This document shows positions 1 through 5,037 of a stretch of DNA of 6,779 nucleotides, one piece after another (the stretch's first letter is position 1; each line of letters opens with the position of its first letter). This DNA is from an uncultured Planctomycetaceae bacterium. Lineage in GTDB: Bacteria > Planctomycetota > Planctomycetia > Pirellulales > JACPPG01. The translations under genes were made by a program, and so were the position numbers. The notes under the pieces were generated by a model. That model was not told where the DNA came from. It worked only from the letters and a program-made list of their open reading frames with translations, and did not search any database. The DNA lies in assembly GCA_945957305.1 (NCBI GenBank), contig CAMFLN010000165.1, positions 1 through 6,779 of the forward strand. Direction: 5' to 3'.

Positions 1-48
1 CGACAGCGCTACGAACAGCGACAGCCAGATCGCGCCGCAGCGCGACAT
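1..48 (-). CDS. Possible start of an exported protein (partial, runs off the left edge)
   Basis: An ATG at 48-46 opens 16 codons reading MSRCGAIWLSLFVALS before the window ends. One arginine followed by a hydrophobic run (AIWLSLFVALS) is what the start of a Sec signal peptide or a membrane anchor looks like. No clear Shine-Dalgarno sequence precedes the ATG, and the same frame stays open upstream, so the start is uncertain. It would lie downstream of dnaB on the same strand. With so few residues the family cannot be named, and the reading could be chance. Confidence 0.2.
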   Translation of the reverse strand, partial: MSRCGAIWLSLFVALS

Positions 49-248
49 CAGGGCATAACCGAAGCGTCCGCCGAATCTCAAAGGCGTATTCCGTGAACGA
101 TTTGTTGCGCGAGAAATGATTTGTCGACGAGCGAACCAGCAATCACAGCACCGACCGCGGCGTTATATCGTTCGCCGCCCGCGCCGCGCAGGGATTCCTG
201 GTGCCCTCAGAAAGGTCGCGTAGAAATAGCGGAAGCTGACACCAGCGA

Positions 249-310
249 CAAGGGAGATTCAGCCCGCTAGCGGGCCGGGAAACCAGGAAATCAGGCCGTT
301 AAATCCCTTG
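249..310. repeat. Nested inverted repeat around a CCCGCTAGCGGG palindrome
   Basis: The 14-bp perfect palindrome GCCCGCTAGCGGGC lies at 262-275. It is enclosed by the 7-bp inverted repeat CAAGGGA (249-255) and TCCCTTG (304-310). As RNA this could form an outer stem carrying an inner GCCCG/CGGGC hairpin with a CTAG loop. Further partial copies of the core occur at 326-335 (GCCCGCTAGC) and 382-390 (CCGCTAGCG). No T-tract follows on either strand, so a simple terminator is not indicated. Confidence 0.5.
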
Positions 311-429
311 AATCGTGCTGGCGCTGCCCGCTAGCATCACGCCCAGAGCGCGCAGATTATTACGACACGGTAATCTACCGGCCGCTAGCGTTGCAGCGTC
401 GCGATGAATGTGTCGCGCACGCAGGCGTG

Positions 430-448
430 CGCTCGCTCGCCGCGAGCG
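430..448 (-). terminator. Hairpin directly after the dnaB stop codon
   Basis: A perfect 7-bp GC-rich stem, CGCTCGC (430-436) and GCGAGCG (442-448), with a 5-base loop, begins at the base after the dnaB TGA. The position suits a transcription end or an RNA 3' end. No U-tract follows on the minus strand, so it is not a canonical intrinsic terminator. Confidence 0.3.
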
Positions 449-1873
449 TCAAAATGGCTTGAACTGCTCGTCCTCGCGCAAATAGCCGGGCGCGCGGTCG
501 TCATCCTTGAAGCGCGTGAAGTCCTTGAGCCAGCGGACCTTTACGTCGCCGACCGGTCCGTTGCGCTGCTTCGCGATAATGATGTCCGCCTGGCCGGCGA
601 CCCTTTCGCGGTCTTCGTCGTTGTTCATGTAGTATTCGTCGCGATGGACGAAAAGCACCACGTCGGCATCCTGCTCGATGGCGCCGCTTTCACGCAGGTG
701 GCTCAAACGCGGCCGATTGTCTTTCGACACTTCCGCCTGGCGATTCAGCTGCGCCAAACAAACCACGGGGATCCGCAGCTCGCGCGCCAACCCCTTCAAC
801 CGCCGCGCGATGCGGGCCACTTGCTCCTGACGCGGATCGCTGGAGTTGTCGGGTTCGATCAATTGCAAGTAGTCGATCACCACCAGGCGCAGGTTCTCGC
901 GCCGCTTCAGCCGCCGCGCCGTGGCTGCGATTTCGGTCATCGTGCGGCTTGGGCTGTCGTCTATGAACAGCGGCGCCTCACTCATTTCCGACGAGACCTC
1001 GGGCAACTTTCTGCGGTCCGCGGCCGAGAGCATGCCATTGCGCAGCTTGTGGCCGTTGATCTCGCCGTGCGAACAGAGCATACGTTCTACGAGCTCCATG
1101 CGCGACATTTCGAGGCTGACAAAAAGCGTCGTCCGCTTCTGCAGAGCCACATGCGTGGCGATGTTCGTCGCCAGCGCCGTTTTGCCCATACTCGGGCGGC
1201 CGGCAATGATGACCAGCTCCGACGGATTGAGCCCGCCGGTCAAGGAGTCCAACTCGGAAAAACCGGTTTCGACACTGTCCGAGACGCCCTCGTGCGTCAG
1301 CCGCGCGTCGATGCGTTGCAGGGCGTGCGTGAGAATCTCGCTGATCGGCGCCAACTCGCCAATTCCCTTGTCTTCGAGGATGCGGAAAACCTTTTCTTCA
1401 GCCGCTGAGAGCATCTCGCGCGCATCAACCGACTGGTCGAACGCGTCGCGGAGGATTTCGGTGCTGGCGTGAATCAACGCACGCAGCGTGGCCTTGTCAC
1501 GCACGATGTTGGCGTAATACACGGCGTTGGCCGCCGTGGGCACGGCTTGAGCCACCTCGGACAGGTACAACGCCCCGCCGATCGTTTCAAAATCCCCCTG
1601 CTGCTTCAAGCGCTCGACCAGCAGCGTGATATCGATGCGAACGCCGTTTTCATGCATCGCCAATACGTGCTGATACAGCACCTGGTTGGCATGCGCATAA
1701 AAGTCCTGTGGGCGCACCACCAAGGCGACGTCGTCGCACATCATGGGATCGAGGAGGATGCTGCCCAGAACGGCCTTTTCTACTTCCAGACTATGCGGCG
1801 GCAGGCGATCCAGAATCTCGCCACGCACCGTGGAAGCGGCAGCGGGTCGCGAGTCGAAGCGCGTCGTGGCCAT
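449..1873 (-). CDS. dnaB: Replicative DNA helicase DnaB
   Basis: This is the hexameric ATP-dependent 5'-3' helicase that unwinds DNA at the replication fork and recruits primase. From the chosen start the protein is 474 residues, normal for the family. The N-terminal DnaB domain spans about 24-125 (LPPHSLEVEKAVLGSILLD onward), then a linker, then a RecA-like ATPase domain. That domain has Walker A GRPSMGKTA (225-233), Walker B VVIDYLQLI (331-339), the SHLRESGAIEQDAD motif (391-404) and KQRNGP (435-440), whose Arg437 matches the family arginine finger. No intein or frameshift is seen. The frame extends upstream to a GTG at 1927, but the ATG at 1873 has GGAGG at 1883-1887 nine bases away, and the extra 18 residues do not resemble DnaB. 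A terminator-like hairpin and a possible promoter upstream suggest it can be transcribed apart from rplI. Confidence 0.97.
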   Translation of the reverse strand: MATTRFDSRPAAASTVRGEILDRLPPHSLEVEKAVLGSILLDPMMCDDVALVVRPQDFYAHANQVLYQHVLAMHENGVRIDITLLVERLKQQGDFETIGGALYLSEVAQAVPTAANAVYYANIVRDKATLRALIHASTEILRDAFDQSVDAREMLSAAEEKVFRILEDKGIGELAPISEILTHALQRIDARLTHEGVSDSVETGFSELDSLTGGLNPSELVIIAGRPSMGKTALATNIATHVALQKRTTLFVSLEMSRMELVERMLCSHGEINGHKLRNGMLSAADRRKLPEVSSEMSEAPLFIDDSPSRTMTEIAATARRLKRRENLRLVVIDYLQLIEPDNSSDPRQEQVARIARRLKGLARELRIPVVCLAQLNRQAEVSKDNRPRLSHLRESGAIEQDADVVLFVHRDEYYMNNDEDRERVAGQADIIIAKQRNGPVGDVKVRWLKDFTRFKDDDRAPGYLREDEQFKPF

Positions 1874-1917
1874 GCGCAATATCCTCCGTGAAGCCGAATC
1901 TGAAGAGAGCGAGACTG

Positions 1918-1926
1918 ATTCTACCA
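1918..1926 (-). promoter_or_regulatory. Candidate extended -10 promoter for dnaB
   Basis: On the minus strand the sequence TGGTAGAAT (1926 to 1918) matches the extended -10 form TGnTATAAT at all but one position. It lies about 45 bases before the dnaB ATG and downstream of the terminator-like hairpin at 1994-2032. No good -35 hexamer sits at normal spacing, so this is only a candidate. Confidence 0.3.
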
Positions 1927-1993
1927 CTCGACGGTCGGCTCGCTAGATTCCCAAGCGAACCGCAGCGTGCGGCGACGTAATCTGGGCGCATGA

Positions 1994-2032
1994 CAAAAGA
2001 AAAGGCCCTGCCGCGGATGAGACAATCAGGGC
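1994..2032 (-). terminator. Probable intrinsic terminator after rplI
   Basis: On the minus strand GCCCTG (2032-2027) pairs with CAGGGC (2010-2005) across a 16-base loop and is followed at once by CTTTTCTTTTG. A 6-bp GC-rich stem plus a T-rich tail is the standard rho-independent layout. The loop is rather long; it contains CCGCGG, which might shorten it. The site is about 175 bases past the rplI stop codon and would separate rplI from dnaB transcription. Confidence 0.5.
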
Positions 2033-2160
2033 GAATTCCGCGCCGACAATGTGGAATACCTGTCGGTAATGCGCGCAAACACGCCACAGCAAAGAGAGTG
2101 TGGCGACCGCAGGGAATGCCGCGGTACGGCGATCGGTTGCAACGCAACGTTCAGCAACAG

Positions 2161-2220
2161 TATCAACTGCTGCGGCATCAACTGCTGCGGTATCAACTGT
2201 AGTCGAATTTACTGTTGCGG
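2161..2220 (-). repeat. Four tandem 15-bp units over the rplI stop codon
   Basis: Reading the minus strand, four consecutive 15-mers start at 2220, 2205, 2190 and 2175. The last two are CCGCAGCAGTTGATG and CCGCAGCAGTTGATA, differing at one base. The first, CCGCAACAGTAAATT, covers the last three codons and TAA stop of rplI and matches at 11 of 15 positions; the second matches at 10 of 15. The unit is a multiple of three, so it keeps the reading frame of the L9 C-terminus. It looks like local duplication of the gene end followed by decay. Confidence 0.6.
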
Positions 2221-2781
2221 CTTCGGCGTGGCGGCTTCTTCGTCGGTGACCGTCGGCACGACCCACACCTTGAGCTCGGACTCGATCTCGTGGCCGATGT
2301 GAATCGCCACGGTGTACAGGCCCAGCTCTTTGAGCGGACCCTTCAGACGGACCTGGTCAGCGGTGATCGTGAAGTCATGCCGCTTGAGCGCGTTGACGAT
2401 GTCCGTGGCGCCGACCGATCCGTAGAGATGCCCTTCGTCGTTGGCGTTGGCCTCGATCGTGATGCTCTGTTGCGCCAATTGATCGGCCAGAGTACGCAAT
2501 CCAGCCAGACGTGCGTTCTGGATTTCCTGCAAGGGAGCCTTGTGCTTGTCGACCATCCGCTTGTGGTGGTCCGTGGCAATGGTCGCCAGACCCTGCGGCA
2601 GCAGGTAGTTCTTGGCGTAGCCCGCCTTTACTTCGACCACGTCCCCTTGTTTGCCCAGGTGATCGACGGCCTGGATCAACAACAGCTCGATGCCGCCGTG
2701 CGGTCCCTTGGGCAGGCGCCCACGGTGCTTCGGCTTCTTGGGCTTGGGGGCGGCACTTTTGGCGGGGGTTTTCGTAGCCAT
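2209..2781 (-). CDS. rplI: 50S ribosomal protein L9 (bL9) with N-terminal extension
   Basis: bL9 is a large-subunit protein that binds 23S rRNA near the base of the L1 stalk and helps keep the reading frame. The 190-residue product exceeds the usual length of about 148. Residues 31-67 (IELLLIQAVDHLGKQGDVVEVK, then AGYAKNYLLPQGLA) match the conserved rRNA-binding N-domain. A middle charged helix follows at about 68-110, and the C-domain includes LYGSVGATDIVNAL (119-132). Residues 1-30 are an added lysine/proline/alanine-rich tail, and the C-terminus ends in TPKPQQ. The ATG at 2781 is the only ATG suited to this domain; a weak GAG stands in for the Shine-Dalgarno sequence. Starting at the CTG/TTG codons near IELLL would give a standard-length protein but has less support. 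The frame is also open far upstream, where it does not look like protein. Confidence 0.95.
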   Translation of the reverse strand: MATKTPAKSAAPKPKKPKHRGRLPKGPHGGIELLLIQAVDHLGKQGDVVEVKAGYAKNYLLPQGLATIATDHHKRMVDKHKAPLQEIQNARLAGLRTLADQLAQQSITIEANANDEGHLYGSVGATDIVNALKRHDFTITADQVRLKGPLKELGLYTVAIHIGHEIESELKVWVVPTVTDEEAATPKPQQ

Positions 2782-2830
2782 GGGACGGTCTCGCTCTATG
2801 ACGCAGTCAATGGACGTAATTTGTCGAGTG

Positions 2831-2882
2831 GGAAAGGGACTCATCGTACCCCATTTCCGCTGGCTGGACCAGCGGGAAGGGG
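2831..2882 (-). promoter_or_regulatory. Candidate alternative-fold RNA leader of rplI
   Basis: Two hairpins compete for the same bases 50-100 nt before the rplI start. The first has a perfect 7-bp core, CCGCTGG (2857-2863) with CCAGCGG (2869-2875), extended by short helices to 2850 and 2882 across mismatches. The second pairs GGAAAGGG (2831-2838) with CCC and TTTCC in 2850-2858 around one bulged base. Bases 2850-2858 belong to both, so only one can form. There is no T-tract. A regulatory switch is inference only. Confidence 0.3.
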
Positions 2883-2914
2883 CCGAGATTTCCTGCCGAT
2901 TTCGGCCGGGAAAA

Positions 2915-3175
2915 CTAACATTCAGTCTCCGCCCCCTTACCCGTCGTGTCCATCGTCCCGTCGTGGTTCTTCCCATCGCCTGTACAGCTAGGGCGCTGGG
3001 GCAGTTCCACCGGTGACAGCACCAGCGTCGTGGGGGCGCGTTCATCCGGCCAAGCGGCGCGAACCTGATGCTCACGGTCGTCGCGCGACGGCTTTCCGCC
3101 CGGGAGAAAATACGGTGAGCCGACGACCCACTCGAACAAATCGGCCAGAGTTCCCATGACGCTGAGCCAACCCAT
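2915..3175 (-). CDS. Small unrecognised ORF between ssb and rplI
   Basis: An 86-codon frame starts at ATG 3175, 50 bases after ssb, and ends 133 bases before rplI on the same strand. I do not recognise the family. Residues 1-25 (MGWLSVMGTLADLFEWVVGS onward) are hydrophobic with some acidic residues, like an amphipathic or membrane-peripheral segment. The rest is polar and charged (KPSRDDREHQVR) and ends in a hydrophilic tail with two cysteines, one of them the last residue. Third codon positions are mostly G or C, as in the neighbours, and the composition is more protein-like than the competing frames. Only a weak AGG lies about nine bases before the ATG; ATG 3157 is another possible start. 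It is not S18. It may be a real lineage-specific protein or a chance frame. Confidence 0.4.
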   Translation of the reverse strand: MGWLSVMGTLADLFEWVVGSPYFLPGGKPSRDDREHQVRAAWPDERAPTTLVLSPVELPQRPSCTGDGKNHDGTMDTTGKGAETEC

Positions 3176-3200
3176 AACAATGAGCCTGCTGCGTTGAATA

Positions 3201-3214
3201 TTCGGGAACCCGAA
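3201..3214 (-). terminator. Hairpin shortly after ssb
   Basis: The perfect inverted repeat TTCGGG/CCCGAA lies 11 bases past the ssb stop codon; physically it would be a 5-bp stem with a 4-base loop. On the minus strand it is followed by TATTCAACG, too poor in T for a strong intrinsic terminator. It may act as a weak terminator or an mRNA-stabilising structure between ssb and the downstream genes. Confidence 0.3.
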
Positions 3215-3225
3215 GGGAAGACCAG

Positions 3226-3738
3226 CTAGAACGGGATGTCGTCATCGGCGGGCGGGGCACCGCGTCCGCCACCGCCCCCCCCTCCGCTTCCGCCATACAC
3301 GTCCGCGGGAGGTCCGTATTCCGACTCGTCGTATTGCGGTCCACCGCGGCCACCGCCGCTGCTGGCGCCTTGGCGAGCTCCGCCGCCGCCCGCTCCACCA
3401 CCACCGCCGCCGCGGCCGCCGAGCATTTGCATCCGCTCGCCCACCACGCGGAGCTTGGACCGTTTCTGGCCGTCGGTTTCCCAGGTGTCGAGCTTCAGCC
3501 GCCCTTCGATCAGCACCGACGAGCCTTTGGTGAGGTACTCGCTGGCGACCTCGGCCTGGCGGGCCCACAGCGTTACGTCGACAAAGGTCGTTTCATCGAC
3601 CCATTCGCCGTTGGCATTCTTGCGGCGATCGTTCACGGCCAGCCCGATTTCGGTAACCGGCGTGTTCGTCGGTGTGTAGCGCAGCTCGGGATCGCGGGTC
3701 AAGTTGCCGACCAGAATGACGCGGTTGAAACTAGCCAT
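3226..3738 (-). CDS. ssb: Single-stranded DNA-binding protein SSB
   Basis: SSB coats single-stranded DNA during replication, repair and recombination and recruits partners through its C-terminal tip. The 170-residue product has the OB-fold domain at about 1-107, starting [20 protein letters not shown] with the conserved [14 protein letters not shown] block, and [16 protein letters not shown] at 58-73. A glycine-rich disordered linker follows (about 107-162, many consecutive glycines) and the acidic tip DDDIPF (165-170) matches the family partner-binding motif. The ATG at 3738 has GGAGG at 3748-3752, nine bases upstream. It lies downstream of rpsF on the same strand, as in many bacteria. The linker is encoded partly by a run of eight G residues (C8 at 3275-3282 on the plus strand), a possible slippage site before the essential tip. 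Confidence 0.97.
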   Translation of the reverse strand: MASFNRVILVGNLTRDPELRYTPTNTPVTEIGLAVNDRRKNANGEWVDETTFVDVTLWARQAEVASEYLTKGSSVLIEGRLKLDTWETDGQKRSKLRVVGERMQMLGGRGGGGGGAGGGGARQGASSGGGRGGPQYDESEYGPPADVYGGSGGGGGGGRGAPPADDDIPF

Positions 3739-3824
3739 GGAATCGGACCTCCGTTGACCTCACTCAGGCTGACCACACTCCGGCCACTTTCAGCAACATC
3801 GGCCGCAACACCAAACCAATCGCA

Positions 3825-3880
3825 AACGACCGACCTCTAACTACTATCTACTGGATACTCTCTGCTGACTACCGACTACC
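3825..3880 (-). repeat. Decayed 7-bp tandem repeats between rpsF and ssb
   Basis: Read on the minus strand from 3880, the sequence divides into eight heptamers: GGTAGTC, GGTAGTC, AGCAGAG, AGTATCC, AGTAGAT, AGTAGTT, AGAGGTC, GGTCGTT. The first two are identical and the others drift from an approximate AGTAGTC consensus. Base composition is less GC-rich than the flanking genes. The array starts four bases beyond the rpsF stop codon. Heptameric tandem repeats of this kind are known between genes in cyanobacteria; kinship with those is not implied. Confidence 0.5.
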
Positions 3881-3884
3881 GCCC

Positions 3885-4307
3885 CTAGGCATCATTCCCC
3901 AATTCCGGCACTTCGATCTCGTCGGCGGCGCTGACCGCGGCCGGAGCGGGAGCCCGGCGGGTTTTGTTCGCGTCGGTCGCCGCTTGAGTATGGGTGACCA
4001 GGGCGTCAATGATGCGCGGATCGACCTTGAGGATCAGCTCACGCAAAATGCTTTCGTTAATGGCGAAATCGCGGCGTAGCGCCTCGAGTTGTCCGCTGTC
4101 TAACCGGAAGTAGGTGAGCCAGTAGGTTCCCTTGCGCTGGCCATTGATCGGATACGCCAGGCGGCGTTCTTCCCACAAACGGCTGGCGAGAATCTTGCCG
4201 TTATACTTTTCGAGCGTCGTGGCGATCTGGCCCGAAACACCAGCCGGATCGCGTCCGTACCGGTTCGAATCGAAAATGAACAGCCCTTCGTAAGCGTTGT
4301 CTGCCAA
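3885..4307 (-). CDS. rpsF: 30S ribosomal protein S6 (bS6)
   Basis: bS6 binds 16S rRNA with S18 in the platform of the small subunit. From the TTG at 4307 the product is 140 residues. The ferredoxin-like S6 domain (about 5-105) contains YEGLFIFDSNRYGRDP, the strongly conserved block SRLWEERRLAYPINGQRKGT, and YWLTYFRLDS. A C-terminal tail of about 30 residues (TRRAPAPAAVSAADEIEVPE) is low-complexity and acidic, as seen in many S6 proteins. The TTG at 4307 is preferred because GAGGAG (4315-4320) lies seven bases before it. An in-frame TTG at 4322 would place that ribosome binding site inside the gene. No ATG fits. It follows pth by 79 bases and precedes ssb, but its usual partner gene rpsR is absent from the window. 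Confidence 0.95.
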   Translation of the reverse strand: MADNAYEGLFIFDSNRYGRDPAGVSGQIATTLEKYNGKILASRLWEERRLAYPINGQRKGTYWLTYFRLDSGQLEALRRDFAINESILRELILKVDPRIIDALVTHTQAATDANKTRRAPAPAAVSAADEIEVPELGNDA

Positions 4308-4386
4308 GAGTACTCTCCTCAATCAGCCGAGATATACGAAATTGACCGCGGTGCGCTCCGCGGCCTTCTGGATTCGACGTCGTTTT

Positions 4387-4959
4387 CTAATTGTACTCGT
4401 TCATCGCCACCTGAATGCCCCGCGCGACCCACTTCTCGATTCCTTCGGCAGCCCGCACCACCGCTTCCTCGATGATCGGCTGATCTTGCCGGGTGAAGCG
4501 CCCGAGGACGTAATCCGCAGCGTTCCACTCGGGGGGAGTCTCGCCGATGCCGACCCGCAACCGCGGCACCTCTTCGGTGCCGAAAACACGGATCACGTCG
4601 GCCAGCCCCTTTTGCCCTCCGGCAGAGCCTTGCGGGCGAAACCGCAATTTACCCAGGGGTAAATTGAAATCATCGCACACGATTAACACTTCTTCTTTGT
4701 TCAGCTTATAAAAATCGCGAGCCGCCAGCACGCTAGACCCGCTGCGATTCATGAAGGTATGTGGCCACAGCAGCAAGGCCCGCTCGCCGTGGATCATTAT
4801 CTCCTGTGTTTCCCCTTGGAAAGCACTTTTCTTCGTCCCACCGCCATTCGTTCCACTGCCGGCGCGACGCGTCAGTTCGGCCAGCACCATATACCCGACG
4901 TTGTGGCGAGTTCCCTCGTACTTGCGTCCCGGATTGCCCAGCCCAACGATCAGTTTCAT
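4387..4959 (-). CDS. pth: Peptidyl-tRNA hydrolase
   Basis: Pth cleaves the ester bond of peptidyl-tRNAs dropped by stalled ribosomes, freeing tRNA in the cytoplasm. The product is 190 residues, typical for bacterial Pth. The start MKLIVGLGNPGRKYEGTRHN fits the family exactly and carries Asn9 and catalytic His19 (Asn10 and His20 in E. coli). The block TFMNRSG has Asn71, and CDDFNLPLGKLR has the catalytic-type Asp96. The usual GGHNG motif reads GGQKG here (114-118), replacing the Asn that helps bind substrate in E. coli (Asn114). A glycine/threonine-rich segment (about 34-44, GSGTNGGGTKK) looks like a family-variable loop. No strong Shine-Dalgarno sequence precedes the ATG at 4959. The rplY-pth order is a common bacterial pairing, which supports the call. 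Confidence 0.96.
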   Translation of the reverse strand: MKLIVGLGNPGRKYEGTRHNVGYMVLAELTRRAGSGTNGGGTKKSAFQGETQEIMIHGERALLLWPHTFMNRSGSSVLAARDFYKLNKEEVLIVCDDFNLPLGKLRFRPQGSAGGQKGLADVIRVFGTEEVPRLRVGIGETPPEWNAADYVLGRFTRQDQPIIEEAVVRAAEGIEKWVARGIQVAMNEYN

Positions 4960-5018
4960 GCACAGTATCTAAGGCCCCGCAGCGCCAGCAATGCAGCGCG
5001 GCGCGGCGGCCCAACCAG

Positions 5019-5037
5019 GAATAACGCGCTGTTATTC
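5019..5037 (-). other. Hairpin over the rplY stop codon
   Basis: GAATAAC (5019-5025) and GTTATTC (5031-5037) form a perfect 7-bp stem with loop GCGCT. It includes the rplY TAA (5034-5032). The stem is AT-rich against the surrounding GC-rich DNA, and no T-tract follows. It may be an mRNA processing or stability element, or chance. Confidence 0.3.

Larger units (their letters stand above)
49..448. other. Non-coding stretch downstream of dnaB
   Basis: No convincing gene is visible here. A short plus-strand frame from 116 (about 35 codons, arginine-rich) looks like chance. The interval holds three copies of CCGCTAGC within about 130 bases, a 14-bp palindrome nested in a wider inverted repeat, a small hairpin at 368-380 (CGGTA/TACCG) and a hairpin next to the dnaB stop codon. 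It looks like an intergenic region with palindromic repeats. Confidence 0.6.
1874..2208. other. rplI-dnaB intergenic region
   Basis: This 335-base gap has no convincing gene. Open frames here on both strands have compositions typical of shadow reading in GC-rich DNA. In transcription order it holds most of a 15-bp tandem repeat array, an intrinsic-terminator-like hairpin with a T-rich tail, a possible extended -10 element and the dnaB ribosome binding site (GGAGG, 1883-1887). Confidence 0.6.
2782..3225. other. ssb-rplI intergenic region lacking rpsR
   Basis: This 444-base gap sits where many bacteria carry rpsR (ribosomal protein S18) between ssb and rplI. No frame shows S18 features such as the C-R-F-C motif or the arginine-rich core. 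What it holds is a hairpin just after ssb, an 86-codon ORF at 2915-3175 and the structured rplI leader. Gaps between the other neighbouring genes are shorter. Confidence 0.7.

Noticed and set aside
404..1408. A 334-codon plus-strand frame opposite dnaB.
   Set aside because: It lies antisense over dnaB, which has all its helicase motifs. The composition is that of an antisense shadow.
1943..2266. A minus-strand frame of about 107 codons with a repetitive Thr/Val/Asp/Ala segment across the rplI end.
   Set aside because: The repetitive segment is the 15-bp DNA repeat read in another frame. It overlaps rplI and has no clear ribosome binding site or recognisable domain.
2782..3180. The rplI reading frame stays open far upstream, which would give a 323-residue protein.
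   Set aside because: The added part is rich in Arg, Ser and Trp with no L9-like or domain-like pattern, typical of an out-of-frame reading in GC-rich DNA. The MATKTP start before the conserved domain explains the gene.
3250..3420. Long CCG/CCA-rich tracts that might suggest a simple-sequence element or G-quadruplex.
   Set aside because: They are explained by glycine codons of the SSB linker on the other strand. Only the eight-base run is kept as a separate note.
4259..4272. GGTTCGAATCG resembles the T-loop of a tRNA.
   Set aside because: It falls in conserved rpsF codons (FDSNRYGRD) and no acceptor or anticodon stem surrounds it.
4346..4363. Two CCGCGG copies that could form a hairpin between pth and rpsF.
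   Set aside because: CCGCGG is self-complementary and common in GC-rich DNA. No T-tract follows and the stem is only 6 bp, so it is not called as a terminator.
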